Positions 11,480 through 24,049 of a stretch of 64,000 nucleotides of DNA are shown here, piece by piece. The notes beneath the pieces are model-generated. The model did no database searches. It was not told where the DNA came from and saw only the letters and a list, made by a program, of their open reading frames with translations. The stretch's first letter is position 1. Every line of letters starts with the position of its first letter. The DNA lies in NCBI GenBank assembly GCA_963277665.1, contig OY728121.1, positions 954,898,097 through 954,962,096 on the forward strand, in the 5' to 3' direction. Origin of the DNA: Viscum album (taxonomy: Eukaryota > Streptophyta > Magnoliopsida > Santalales > Viscaceae). Made by a program: the position numbers and the translations under genes.

Positions 11480-12390
11480 CGTCGTAGTTAAACCACAACC
11501 TTTTTGCCTAATACCGTCAATTTGTGTATGAACTGTGATTGCCCAGTCCATACACAAACCAACGTCGTAAGGCCTCGACGCTGCCACCAAGAGATTCCAA
11601 CTGAAACTCTCTCATCGAGGGTCTTACCACACCGTCTGCGTAAGTGTGATTATCGAGTCTCCTCCCAAGGTATCTCCAGACGTGAGGGTCAAGTCCACGG
11701 CTTACTGGAAACTCTAGGTCTGGGACAAGATTTGTGAAAGCGAGGAATGATTCATATCAATGTCTGTTACTACAGAAGCTAGTAGTGGACACAGACTGTC
11801 CCTTGAATCATTTTTAGAGCCATTGGGTCACACTCCTTGACCGCATGCAGCCGCACTCTTCCTCCTCCCTCCAGCTCCCTGAGCCGGGCGGGGATAACTA
11901 AGGCGGGTGGTTGTAGCATGTTAAGATGTACACCACCTCATGCTGCTCTCCTAGCTCTGCCTCCACGTCTGCCGCTTCGCAGACTCATCTCTCTTTAAAG
12001 CTTCCTCTTCTTGAAACATTTAACACACCCGAGTCTCTAAGACTGGTATCGGTTTCCTGTTTCTTACTGCACTGTGCAGTCTTCATCCACTCCTGGATGA
12101 TCTGCACCTTCTTTGCCTATGATCTGGAAGAGCTGCTAAAATTTCTCCTTTGCCGAAAAGAGAAACCCGGTCTCATCCCCCTGGATGAACCATGCCCATT
12201 GCCTAATACAGTCAATCCTGACATGGAGGATGCATTCATGCCATGGATGACGTCGTAAGGCCTCAACGTAACTACTAAGAGATCCAACTTTCACTCTCGC
12301 CTCCAAGGGTCGAGTCACACTGTCGGCATCAGTGTGAGGTCACTGGGTCTCCTCCAGTAGAAATATCTAAAGTGAGGGTCAAGTCAACAG
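11480..12390 (-). pseudogene. Gypsy-1 protease-region remnant, present twice
   Basis: The aspartic protease normally cuts the Gag-Pol polyprotein. Its C-terminal block (consensus FDVILGMDWL) is readable twice on the minus strand: TLRPYDVIHGM around 12235-12290 and SRPYDVGLCMDW around 11530-11590. The sequences at about 11480-11705 and 12150-12390 match each other over most of their length, including an ACGTCGTAAGGCCTC block on the + strand at about 11560 and 12249. A partial duplication or a rejoining of two copies is likely. No DTG/DSG active site is visible in either copy. Confidence 0.6.
11706..12149 (-). other. Gypsy-1 interior between the protease repeats, unassigned
   Basis: An open stretch on the + strand (11926-12258) is the wrong strand for the element and has no recognisable domain. 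On the minus strand, HPGVDEDCT-like and MKTAQ-like residues near 12080-12110 faintly recall the integrase linker, but the case is weak. Confidence 0.3.
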
Positions 12391-12538
12391 TTTTAACCAT
12401 GACCTCTCAGTATCAACCAAACAAAAGGACAGAAAAGCAAACATCACAAAGATAAGTGTCTTTTTATTATTGCATCTCATAGTACAAAGACACGAACACA
12501 ATATCAATATGGAACTAGAAGTACAAGGGACGTATCCA

Positions 12539-13729
12539 CTAGTTCTGCTCCTGTCCATCTGCTTCCGGAGCTCCATGATCATAGGCCTCAGCTGCCTGAA
12601 GCTGAGCTCTCCCATGTCCACCGACCCCATGCGGTCGGGGTGGATCTCTTGGTGGTGGTGGTGGCAACACCCCGAAGCGTCGTCCACCTCCATCTGTACG
12701 GCTAGCTTCTCTCCCTCGGCCTTCTTCTCCTTGCGGTCCGTCTCGATCGAAACTCTGCATCTGCCTGGGATGTTCTTCATTTATCCGCTGGTCATCTGCA
12801 TGGTGGGTCGGACAGTCATGTTCCATGTGACCAATCCCGCCTCAGGAGTAGCACTGCATGGTAGGTCTGGCTCTATCCCTCCCCTTGGTGCCGCGTACTA
12901 CTGACCGTGAGTCATGCGGTCGGCCACCTATAGGTCTGGTCCTCTTGGACCTCTGCGTCAACTGTCTACTGCCTGCTATAGAAGACTATGCCACATTCCG
13001 GCTAGTGGTGGGTCCTGCTGCTGAAGACTGCTCGGCAAGGAAACTCTCCACTAAGAGGTCTCGCTCCAACACCCCTGTCTGCGTCGGGATGTTGTGAGAA
13101 ACAATAGAAGCTCTAATCTCTCGCCTGAGACCCTGCTCGAAGGTTCGGGCCCTGAAGAACGGGTCCCATACCATATCTGTGGAGTAGCGTGAGAGGTCTT
13201 TGAACCTCGCTGAATACTGCGCCACTATCATGCTACCCTGCCGTAGCTGAAGTAGCTCTTGTATACGCACTGCTCGAAGGGTGGCTGGTACAAACTCTTC
13301 CTGGAACAGGCTCTCGAAGTCTTCCCAAAGAAGTGTCGCCTCATCATGCATCTGGAGCATCAGGCTCCACCATCTTCCTGCTGCTGCCTGAAGAAGGCCG
13401 GCATCAAGGATCACCATGAAGTCTGCTTGCATCCCCACTAGCATGAAGACTCTCACCATAGCCTCCAGCCAATCCTCAGCTGCCTGCGAGTCCATCCCTC
13501 CCTGGAACTTGGGTGGCCTTTGGCGCTGGAACTCGTGCAGTGCGCTCAAGCGACGTGCACCCTCTGCTACTGGGGCTGGTGGCATCGGTGGCCCAACGGG
13601 TAGTAGTACCTATGGTGCCTCTACTGGTGCCTCAACTGGGATAGGGCCCTGTAGTGAGGTCGCGCCGCTCGGCGGCCTGTCAGTACGTACCACTCTCGGG
13701 GCTCTAGCTGGTCGTCCACGGGGAGGCAT
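12539..13729 (-). pseudogene. Gypsy-1 gag, three in-frame stops
   Basis: One continuous minus-strand frame encodes gag from an ATG at 13729 (MPPRGRPARAPR). It contains a stop at about codon 40, then the retrotransposon gag domain at 13585-12989 (ALHEFQRQRPPKFQGG, the FVPATLRAVRIQELLQLRQG core, YSARFKDLSRY and FEQGLRREIRASI). A TAG follows near 12986, then a zinc knuckle near 12860-12820 and a charged, His- and Pro-rich tail ending at 12539. In the knuckle the second Cys codon is TGA, giving CYS-stop-GGIGHMEHDC. The frame itself is unbroken from knuckle to start, so nonsense changes rather than frameshifts killed it. It lies directly downstream of the primer-binding site. Confidence 0.85.
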
Positions 13730-13998
13730 TCTGAAAGAAACAACGTGACACGGTCAAATGATTTATACCTGGTGAGATGACCTGGTTTGAGCTGACTTTT
13801 AAAACTTATGGAAACACACACACAATCAGTGTTTTCATGCGCAAAGTCGGAAATCAGTTGTCAGGGTCCTGGTGTATGGATACGTCGGCCGCCCGCACCA
13901 ACACTGGACTCCCTGAACTGAAACCACACTCGGTACACTTAACACTATCGCTTCACAGAAAGAAAAATATCAGAGTATAAGTTTTGTGGTAGAACCGA

Positions 13999-14015
13999 CT
14001 CCTCTGATACTAATT
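13999..14015 (-). other. Gypsy-1 primer-binding site
   Basis: The minus strand reads AATTAGTATCAGAGGAG straight after the LTR end GTCGTGACA. It resembles the plant initiator-tRNA-Met site TGGTATCAGAGC. It proves that the right LTR is the 5' LTR and that the element is on the minus strand. Confidence 0.75.
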
Positions 14016-17000
14016 TGTCACGACCCGTCCTCGGGGCCCATGTCGTGGCTACCCCAATCCCGCCTTCCATAGGCCAGGGGCTGGCGACTAGCACCAAAGG
14101 TGTAAATCCTGATAACTGGGAAGGCATTGCCTTTATAAAAGTAAACAAAACACCACAGAGTACAAGAGGAAGTAAAACACTAAGTACAAAAGAAGGTGCT
14201 GAAAAGTAAATGGGCCAGAATACAAACCCAACTGAAAGTACAGCTATAACTAAAAGAAAGTACAACAAAAAACGACAAACAACTGGAAGGAAGGAAGCAG
14301 CTCCTGGGTCGTCCTCCTCGGATCCTACCTGAAGGGTAGGTACAGATAGCGCAGCTCCTGGATCGTCCACCACAGATCCTAACTGAAGGGTAGGTACAGA
14401 TAGCGCAGCTCCTGGATCGTCCACCACGGGATACTGACTCGTCGAGTGGTCCACCTCCGGGTATCGTCCAGTCCTCGAACACTCAGCATCCGTCAGCTCT
14501 GCCCGTCGTCTGTAACCAACACAACGAGGTTTGGGCATAGCCCGTGCAGGTGTGAGTATAACAATACTCAGTAGGGACCCCGAGACCCTCAAGGTTTCAC
14601 TAAAACCAACAAGGATAACCACAAAGAAGATCTCAACTGATAACCTCTACTTAGGTATATACTCATGCATATACCTAAGTTATCAAGTAACCCATCTCAA
14701 TCATGAGGAAAACACCAAGATCATGAAATCAACGGATAACCCCAACCCAGGTACATTACCATACATATACCTAAGTTATCAAGTGACCCATCTCAATCAT
14801 GAGGTAAACACAAAGGTCAAAAGTCTCAGCTCAAACCAGGATTTTCATTATCGAAACTGTAACTGCTGAAGAGCTCCGTCTCGGGAGAGTACAGTGGTCC
14901 TGTCACGACTCTGATGGACTGCTCACCAACCTAAGACTACTGAGGTACTCCTCCTGTCAAGTACCGCGGGCCTGCCACCCCACACAGTAGTGTTTCCTGC
15001 CATGGGTCTGCCACCTCACACAGTAGTGCTCCCCCTCATAGCCTACAGAGGTACTCCTCCTGTCGAGTACCGCGGGTCTGCCACCTCACACAGTAGTGCT
15101 CCTCTGTTGTGGGTCTGCCACCTCAGAAAGTAGTGCTCCCAACTGGGCTATGCAAGTCACTCCGAAACGAATCGGACAAGCAGTCGTCAGGTCTCAGCCG
15201 GCTACACGGTCTCCATACTCCGCACGCTCACCTCTGGGAGGGTCCTCTCCACGAGCTACTGGTCGATGATCCAAGTAACACAAAGTCTTGCGAAGAAGTA
15301 TCTCAACAGACCGCCTCGTCATAGGGGTCTCAACACAACAGTCGGCGCGTCAATCCGACACCCGTTCTGTGAGTTACTAGCTTTTTCATCCCCGGGGCTT
15401 GGTTGGTTTCGTGTGCGAACCAACCCAGCCGTATCTCTACTGAACCCCAAATCTCATAGGGTAAACTCAATGGGACCGTTTCTCAACGTGATCACCAACG
15501 CCGCTGATGGTTCGTCAAACGGACGTCTGGTCTGAAATATATCAGCTTTTCTGTTCCAGCGGCCCGGTTGGATTTCGGGTGCAATCCAACCCGGCCATAC
15601 TCCAACTGCGTTCAAACCTCGGGCGGGGCATGCCAAAAGTTCCGTCTCATCAAGAGGATTCCAATGAGACAGACGGCGCATCAATCGGACGCCCGGTCCG
15701 TGAGTTATTGGCTTTTTCGTTCCAGGGGCCCGGTTGGTTTGGTGAGTGAACCTACCCGACCACACTCCGACGGCATCCAAACCTCGAGAGGAGTAAGCCA
15801 AAAGATCTGTCTCACTTAGAGATATCTATCAAAGACGACGGCACGTCAATTGGACGTCCAGAGCTCAAGATATACCTGTTTCCGCTCCGAGGGCCCAGTT
15901 GGTTTCGTGTACGAACCAACCCGTCCGAACCCAAAGTTCTCCGAAAGCTTAAGTGTCAAATACCAAAACGACATTCTCGATCCAAGGATCGCATTGCCGC
16001 TGACGGCGCGTCAATCGGAGGTCCGTAGCCCAAGATATGGGCAAAAGACCGAAAACGGTCTGAAAACGGGGGGTCTAGGCCCGGACCGACCCGGCCCACC
16101 CCCCCTGGGTCCAGGTCCGACCCGGTTGGGAATGACTCGGCCCGGCCTGGGCGCGACCCGGCCCGGCGGGTCGGCTCGGCTCGGCCCGGCCAAGCGGTCG
16201 CGCGAAGGAACCGCTGCCCCCGCGCGGGGGCCGCTCCGCAGTTCCCGGACGCGGCTTGAGCCGCGTCCCGCCTCTCGGTTCCGCACGTCCGTGGAACCGT
16301 CTCGCAGTCGCGGCTTCATCCGCGGCGGGTTTTGTTAGCGGCGCGCCGGGCGTCGCCACCGCCTCCGGCCGCCGCGCCGGCAGGGCGCGCCGGCGGAAGT
16401 TTCCGCGGGCCACCGGACGCGCTCCGGTGGTCCGTTTTACGTGCGGTTTTCGCCAGTGGTCCTCCCGGGACGCGATCTTCACTGCCAGGCCCTCAAATCT
16501 CCATTGCGGCCCCGTTTTCCATCGTCCGCCGTCTCGCGCACCAAGAACGAAAAAAGTGCGGTGGGTTCAGACTTTTTCGTTAGTCCGCACCCACCGCGTT
16601 AGCGGTTTTAAAATATTCTCCCAACAATCATAAATCAACCGGGAAAAAAATCACAAAGATTTAAAGAATCAAACCCCTAATTCGTCGTAGTCATTGGACG
16701 AGTTCTTCGCGGAATTGACCATCGCGGAAAAAGATGATCATCGCGTCGCGGAAGGGCGTCGCGTCGTCATGGTATACGGTGTCGCGTCGATGATCTCCGA
16801 GGTTTAAAGAAAAACACACAGATTTTTATTTCATGAATTAAATCTGTGTTAAGGATAAAATCCACAAAGGAAATTTTTAAAAGTTCTGAAATCTCCTACC
16901 TCAAGCAGCTGATTGAAGATTTGTCACGGGGGGAGAAACGTCGCAGAAGAACGTCGCGGGAGAAGAAACGTCGCAGAAGAACGTCACGGGAGAAGAATTG

Positions 17001-17795
17001 TCGGCATCGCGTCATCGATCTCCGAGGGTTCGGCGTTCTTCGTGTTCTTCGCATTCTTCGCGTTCTTCGCGAAGAAGGATGAAGATCTCAAGCCTTGGAT
17101 TCTTCTCCAAATCCTCTCAACGAGCAATCCTCAAGAAGACAAGCGTTGGTCTTATTTTATTAGCATGCCAAAAAATTGAAAAACAAAATAAGTAACGACC
17201 CATTAATTCATAGAATTAATTTCAATGAATAAACTGCCCAATTAATAGGAGCGTTTAAGAGTTTAAGAAAACGCACCAGTTGACTTTCATTAATGAGGAG
17301 TTTTCACGGGTGCGTTACTTAGAGGAAAAGAAACGGTGGGGCTCATGCGGGCCCCACCTCACAAATATCCTACCAAGAGGGTAGGATATTTTGGATTGCA
17401 CCCTATCCACTTTAACTTAGGTCAAGTGGATTTAAGTGGATTTTAAGTGGCTTTAAGTGAAATAAAAATAAAGTTGTCGCACCACTTTATTTTATTTCTT
17501 AACTTAACCCCAAAAATTTAAAAACCACACCCCAGCAAACACAACTCCGGAAAAGGCGTTTCTAAGCAAATATCGGCGTTGCGATTCAATTGGTGCCCTC
17601 AGAATTTGATTCCGAGTACCGGTTCAAAAGTTATAAAAACCCGCTTGTTCGTTCACTGAACGTACCCGAGCCAAACTTCAGAAAACGATTCTGGGCACAC
17701 CGGGCCTCGGAATCAGGTGCCATCAGAAACTGCGTTCTTGTAAAATTACAAAGAAAATTAAGAAAAAAAATCCTTGAAATTTATGGTTCTTTACA
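14016..17795 (-). repeat. Gypsy-1 5' LTR (right copy)
   Basis: About 3.78 kb, collinear with 7106-10842. It carries the same 54-bp tandem (about 14297-14430), R motif (14551-14575), hairpin array (about 15397-15930) and GC-rich segment (about 16070-16400, longer than in the left copy). It ends ...TTCTTTACA at 17795, followed by the ATTTA duplication. As the 5' LTR it would have driven transcription leftward. Confidence 0.9.
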
Positions 17796-17800
17796 ATTTA
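17796..17800 (+). repeat. Target-site duplication of Gypsy-1, right
   Basis: ATTTA, identical to 7101-7105. Confidence 0.85.
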
Positions 17801-18351
17801 TTTCATTATTTCCTTCTTTTCTACACATAAAACATTTTCCTTTTACTTTGAGAAGCTTCCATGGGTGTATCCTTCAATATATATAACATGATATAAATCT
17901 AGTACTATTTTCTCTATGGTCTCCATCACTTGAGCTCTTAATCATGTCAATACTTCTCTTCTTTGGTGAGTCTAGTAGTTGGCTTAGGGATATTTTGAAA
18001 ATCATATTTTAGTATAATAAATTAGGTATAATCATGATATTATTTAGTTAATTCATCATCCCATTTTGTTTCTTATAGTAACCATGTTATCCTTCCTATT
18101 CAATGTCAATATGATTCCTTTGTGTTCCATCCATTTACTAAAACCAAAATTCATAGAGTTAGTAACAATAATCATAAAGGGAAAACCATATAATAATTTA
18201 TAGGATGTGTAATTCGTGACACCTTCTTCTCAATCTATGTAAACATAGGTTAAACCTTGGTCATTCATTATCAACATCTATTCAAATTCTTTACATTTTT
18301 TTAAAGAGAAGGTGAATTATCCAATGAATATCCCCATGGAGTATCAAATCC
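17801..18351 (-). pseudogene. Element B 5' untranslated region and gag, upstream part
   Basis: Read on the minus strand from 18351, this matches the interior of element A read on the + strand from about 23864. Shared blocks are GGATAATTCAC at about 18322, CAAGGTTTAACC at about 18250, and AAGAAGAGAAGTATTGA at about 17955-17975. The last lies in the gag part that continues, across Gypsy-1, to the zinc knuckle at 6966-7105. No intact reading frame survives. A TTGATAC stretch at 18340-18348 may be the worn primer-binding site. The junction at 18351/18352 is also the exact left border of element A. Confidence 0.55.
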
Positions 18352-20395
18352 TGTAACACCCTGATATTCTAAAATAAATATATTTTATTTCATATCGTAT
18401 ATATCACACAAGACAAAGTATATAATGGAATATATTATCCTGATACTTTAAAAAATATTACGATTTTAAATAAATTCAATACATGATATAGCTTGTAATA
18501 CATGCAACAATGAGTTAGCTTTTATTGCACACAACAATGAAATTCTTCGAGGACGTGCATTACACGCAAGGCCGAGTTTTACCAAACCACAATATATTAT
18601 TAAAATAATAATATTTAATATAATAATATATCATGTAGACGTTATATTATAGTTTATTAATGTTATTAAATAACTTATTAAAATATATGGTTTATAATAA
18701 TATAATATGAATTCATAGGTTACCAATTAAGTATAAATGAAAATACGAACAAATCGAATATAAATGGATTGTTTATATAGAAAACAATTATTATGCTCAC
18801 AGTACTATTTTATCCTAATAAACTAAATTAATAAAAATTACTTAGTTTTATTAATGATATATATATATATATATTATGTAATCATTAAAATATTTTTCAC
18901 ATCCATAAAATAGATTTGATAATAATAATTTAAGAACAAACCCGAAATTACACATAAAAACATATATTTTTATAAAGGAATTTTTACCACCTTTAAATAA
19001 GGAACCTATTTTGTATCCAATTTTTAGAAATTTATAAGAATTTATATGTAAAAATTAACTAAATTAACTAAATAGAAACATAAAAATTATCTTAGGGTAA
19101 ATTTTTTATATTTTTCTAAAGTATTTTATTGTTTAATGAACATTTAAAAATACTTAATTTTAATTCAATGCTATTTTTTCATCTAAATTATTTATAGGGT
19201 TAAATTATATTTCGATTTTTTTCATGTAAAATTATATCATAAATACAAAAAATTATTCCAATTTAGTTCATTGGAACCGATTTCACTTTGAAAAAGTATA
19301 TAAAAACATAGCAAACTTTTCAACATTTTAATTTTTTAAACCAGTATTGTAGTCCTATCTGTGGGATTAAATTTATACTAATTTTTTCCACTTTTGTGAT
19401 TTTATTTTTTAAAAATGGATAAAATTTTGTGATATTAAATAATTAATATTTTCTACAAGTTTAGCATCGTTTTTTTACCAAAAATATTAGTGAATGTGAT
19501 TAAAATTTATTTCAATGATTAAGAGAAACCTATTCTTAACAAGGGACTAAACATTAAAAGTATGGGATCAAATTACCTACACACTACTCCAAAATTCATT
19601 GGAAGGTTATATTTATACCCTATCCGAAATTAAATCAGAAAAATCTATTATTTTATCCAATTTACATTGGAAAAATTGGGGTGTAATTCCTTTGTCAGAA
19701 ATATACAAGAGTGCCACTCCTCCTTCATTATAAAAGGACACTCACCCCTCCCACTTTCTCACACTTATAAACACCTTTGTCTCATGAAATTTTTCTGAAA
19801 TTATCACTAGACATCAATCCCCTATTTTTAAAGGCCTCCCTTTTGGGATAAGGAAATCCAAATAATCCCTTTGTGTCAAAACAAAATGGGTAGCTAGACT
19901 AATGGGTTACAAACTTCCTCAAGAACTCTTAATTTATATTCAATATCAACCCCCTAAAGTCTTCTTATTCCATGAATAATTAATAAAAAATTGTCCTAAA
20001 TATATTGATATGTTTTTATTTTAAGGTTTAAACCTAAAATTACACACACAACCATCTAATGGGTAAAAACCATATCGCTCCTATAAGACGAACTATCGCC
20101 TCACGAATCGATTATTGTTCGTTTTTTATTTACCACATCTCATGGTGAGAATTAAAATGGAAAAATTATTTTATATAATATATAGATGATATTTAAAAAA
20201 ATTTATTCTTAATTAATTTCAATTTAACACATACCTTAATGTTTTTCATGTTGTGGGGATACAATAACATCATTTGTGGGCTACCTCCTCCTCAATGCGA
20301 TGTGATTCATTCAAACAATACATAGAATGTATTAAGGATGATTGTAATAAACATATATGAAATATATTACATAATTATGGTACTATAATTATAAT

Positions 20396-20397
<2 letters not shown>

Positions 20398-20449
<52 letters not shown>
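20398..20449 (+). repeat. (CA)n(TA)n microsatellite
   Basis: About 16 CA units followed by about 10 TA units. It lies in the element A 5' LTR; the 3' LTR equivalent near 27660 has only a few ATACAT units, so the array grew after the element inserted. Confidence 0.9.
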
Positions 20450-21092
20450 CGTTTAGCTTTCATTCATTTAAAATACGGAAAATAAATGGAAGAAGCATTC
20501 ATGCGTTTGTAAAGCCTACTATCTCAATGAACGATACATTTCATTTCCAATAATGAAATATTATAGATAATTATAAATTCGTATATAATAAAAATATTTG
20601 ATAATAAAATCATGATTTACATTCTAGAGATGATGAAATCTGGATCTAATTAATAGTAATAACAAATAACTAGTCAAAACATGGATGGGTAACATGGCAA
20701 TTGAACACCAGAAATGATGAAAATGATGAAAAATTGTTATCAAATGAGTAATAGATACTATAAAAAGATCATATATGATATTAAAAAAATATTATTTTTA
20801 TGAAATATGTTAGTAACATGTTTAAAACCATTGTATAGTAGTTTTGAGGATGTTCACCTGAAATGAGATATAAGGTAATAGATTTTTTTTTCATCTCACT
20901 TGTTACATACATGAGATAAATGTCATATTTACCACTTACATATTTTGTATGGTGAATCTAATTCCTATACTGATTTATTATCTCATGAATTCTTTATATT
21001 TAATAGTATTTTATGTTATAATTTGAATTATTAATTCTAAGGGGATTTTAATATAAAATTTATATGTGGTAAAGAAAATTCATAACTAATTT

Positions 21093-21727
21093 TTTTCCTG
21101 AATGGCCCGAATGCCTTAAATTTTTTATTTATTTTTGATAACCCCCCTTTTAAGGGTTGAGGGGGAAACCTTACATGGAATATAGGATTAGAGACACATT
21201 ATATGTCTCAAAGAAACTAGATGAATTTATCCCAAATAGGCTGCTTGAAACTGCCCCCTCCCCATTAAATATGTTGATGTTAGCTCTCCACCTTTGTAAG
21301 GCTAATTAGATAGCTTTTCTATGAAAATATTCACAGACTCGGTACTGATGGAAATACCATACCATATCATTCTTCCAAATCCATTTATCTCTACTATGGT
21401 GAATGCTCCTAATCTTGAATCCTAATCTAGAGCCTTTTTCCTTGAATTGAGTCTGGTTGCAACTCCATCACCTGTGGCCCGAAGGTCTTGAGGTAGCCCA
21501 AAGGGCTTGAGGTGGATCGAAGGCCTTTTTGGACCTAAGGCCCAAACCAGTGGCCCGAAGGGAGAAATGGATAAATAGTTCTGATTTCTACAGTACTAAA
21601 TAGTACCTAGTATAATTCCTTCTATAGTAAACCAGAAGTATTTCTTCACCCCGAATTGAACTCCAGTCTCTTAGATGCACTTAGAGATTCCTCACGAACC
21701 GAGTTGAGGTTCATGTGCAACTCAATT
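21093..21727 (-). mobile_element. Insertion in the element A 5' LTR, SINE-like
   Basis: About 630 bp are present here but absent from the 3' LTR, where AACTCAATTCCTTTTTAAT continues uninterrupted at about 28321. AACTAATT at 21084 and AACTCAATT at 21719-21727 look like a target duplication. Read on the minus strand, the right end carries a Pol III B-box-like GTTCAATTCGG (21651-21661). The far end carries an A-rich tail (the + strand shows TTTTTTATTTATTTTT at about 21120-21136). It is more GC-rich than its host. No protein is evident. A SINE or SINE-containing composite is my best guess; the length is large for a simple SINE. Confidence 0.4.
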
Positions 21728-23863
21728 ACTTTTTCATTGATTGATATTACTTCCTCATTTTTTTCAAAATTATATTATTGTATATGTAATTAATTTTACT
21801 ATCCATTGATGTATTTACACTTCCCTCGTATGAATTTATAGTTGAAACACATAATCAATTAATTTGTTGATTCTCTATTAAATGCTATAGTCTTTTCAAG
21901 GGTTTACTTTACAATCTCATTTTATTAAAGATTTTTTTTCACTTCATTTTATATTCAAATAAATTATTTTACCAGTTTTAATTAAAACCATTCATTTTAT
22001 TATAAAATTGTTATTCGTGAACTTTTTCATGTAATACTACCATTTTCCCACTCTTAGGTACTCAAATTGTTTAGTAAAATGTTAGTATAAAAACCCGACT
22101 TCATTTCCCCCTTTAGTCAGAGAACCTGATTTCCTCTAAAAACCATGTCTTATTAGTGGTTTTCAAAAAAATTAACATTTTCGAAAGTATTTATTAAATA
22201 AATTATTTAAAAATTACATTTTTTAAAGGTATATTTCTTTCGCCTTCAGAACAAATCACTTTTATTCCATTTTTACCTTAAAAAATAAATGTTCTCTTTT
22301 CATCATATGATATGTATAGATTTACCGACCATAATTTCTTTGAATCATCTATTTAATTATTAAAAAAAATAATGAAATTTTTTTTAATGTTTATTTTCAA
22401 ATAATAGTTTTTTAGGGTGTTTTTCAAAGTGAAAATGATGTTTTCCTCAAGAATGATTGTAAAACAGATTTTAATATTATTTTCATTCATCATAAAAACA
22501 ACCATTTATTTCTTAACCACTTGGGTTATTATGCACCATCCTTATACTTCCTCTTGATGTTTATTGATTTATTTTTATGAGGAGAGTATTGAAACTCACT
22601 TACATGATTCATTCTTGAGGTCCCCTGGTAATATTAAATTTCTTCTAATTATCCATATCATTTATCATAGATATTTTCATTTCCTAAACCACATACCATT
22701 TTTAGAAATGTTAATTACTTTGAAAGTAATTTCATTATAAGGGGAAATATTTATAAATCCATATCTCTTCCTCCATACAGATATTTGATAAGGCACATTG
22801 TTCATTAATTAAATCAATTTTTCAGTATTTGAGGAATTATTTGGACATGTATGCCATGTGTGGGTTCCAAATATAGATATCCCCACAATGCATCGATATT
22901 ATCATGAGAAAAATTAGTTTCTTAAATTATATGGTTTTCTATTTGATATTCTAAAACATCTTGTGAAATGTATTTATGGTTATGGTATAATATACCTAGG
23001 AAACATGGTGTATAATAATTAAGCATTTACATCATTTGGATTTAGTTGTTATTAATCCATTGGATTTTGCATCGATATATCTATGGATGCAATTTATTCT
23101 CAATTTTTTGATTAGATGGAATGTGATTTTGTTTTTTACCCATATATATTAATTATTCCTTATATAGTTATTTGAATAGAATTTTTTTCAATTATATACC
23201 TTAACCTATTATTTATTACCTTTCTTCTTAGTTTATTTTTTACATGGAATGTGTGTTCATTTTTTTACCCAACCATAATGATTTATTCTCACTAATTAAT
23301 TGTTTTTTCCGTTTTATATTACCTTAATGAGCATTGGATCACATCATTGTTTTGTTCCCTTTCGGTAGGAATCCAAGAAGTAAGAAGGATATCCAAGGAT
23401 ATGTTAGATGGAATAAATTTATTATCATTAAAATAATAAAAAAAAAAAATTAGTGTTTTCATTTGTAATACAAGATTCATGTATGTATATGGTTTACCAA
23501 GACTACTAAGCTCTTCGGTCCTTTGGGATGAAATTTACTTATATCATATGAAAATGTTGTGGTAGTAGACATTATCTCTGGTCTTACTGGGCTTGGTTCT
23601 CTACAGTTTTTATCATATAAAGTTTATTAGATACTTTGGGAATGAGATATAGGAAAGTGTAGGTTATAGAACAAAACCCTAATATTGACATTCATCATAA
23701 CTATAGAAGAACTTCTTCAAATTTTTGTAATGTATAGATTTTTTGGGTCTTCCTAGAAAAACATCAATATCTACACACTACAATTATAATCGGTTATATA
23801 ATTGAAGTACCTAGGGGTAAGAACTCTGACAAGGTGAATGGGGCCTAACTCGATGTAACCTCG

Positions 23864-23880
23864 TACATGATAATGGTCCT
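23864..23880 (+). other. Element A primer-binding site, worn
   Basis: TTGGTTTTAAAATCAGA resembles TTGGTATCAGAGC with changes. It directly follows the 5' LTR and precedes the gag remnant on the same strand. Confidence 0.4.
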
Positions 23881-24049
23881 TACTACCAACTTGGTTTTAA
23901 AATCAGAGAGGATACACTTAGGATAATTCACATTTTCTTTAGAAACCATTGTGAATAATTTGGATATTTAATAAATGACCTAGGTTAAACCTTGTTTATT
24001 TTAGATATAAAATAAGGTTTAATGACATAGATATCCGATAAATATATAT

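Larger units (their letters stand above)
7106..17795 (-). mobile_element. Gypsy-1: complete-border Del/Tekay-like Ty3/gypsy element, pol mostly deleted
   Basis: Two direct LTRs (7106-10842 and 14016-17795) flank a 3.2-kb interior, with a 5-bp ATTTA duplication outside. Orientation is minus: next to the right LTR is a primer-binding site (reverse complement of CTCCTCTGATACTAATT, 13999-14015), and next to the left LTR is a polypurine tract (reverse complement of TCACTCCCAGCTC, 10843-10855). Gag, protease and integrase C-terminal remnants read in that direction. Reverse transcriptase, RNase H and the integrase core are absent, so it could not move on its own. The GC-rich LTRs contrast sharply with the AT-rich element B around it. 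The clade is judged from the gag start MPPRGRPAR and the integrase tail. Confidence 0.9.
18352..23862 (+). repeat. Element A 5' LTR
   Basis: AT-rich, with very little CpG. It starts TGTAACACCCTGATATTC. Blocks shared with the 3' LTR include the 25-35 bp around 18480/25715, 19745/26955, 20055/27320 and 23360/29990. An R-like AATGAGCATTGGATCAC lies at about 23325-23342. It is about 0.6 kb longer than the 3' LTR mainly because of the insertion at 21093-21727. The end at 23862 is judged from the primer-binding-like TTGGTTTTAAAATCAG that follows. Confidence 0.6.

Noticed and set aside
12470..12904. 144-codon plus-strand frame in the Gypsy-1 interior
   Set aside because: It is the antisense of the gag tail and zinc knuckle, which read clearly on the minus strand.
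13945..14622. 225-codon minus-strand frame across the Gypsy-1 5' LTR and primer site
   Set aside because: It is mostly LTR repeat sequence with no recognisable domain, and it ends in the leader before gag.
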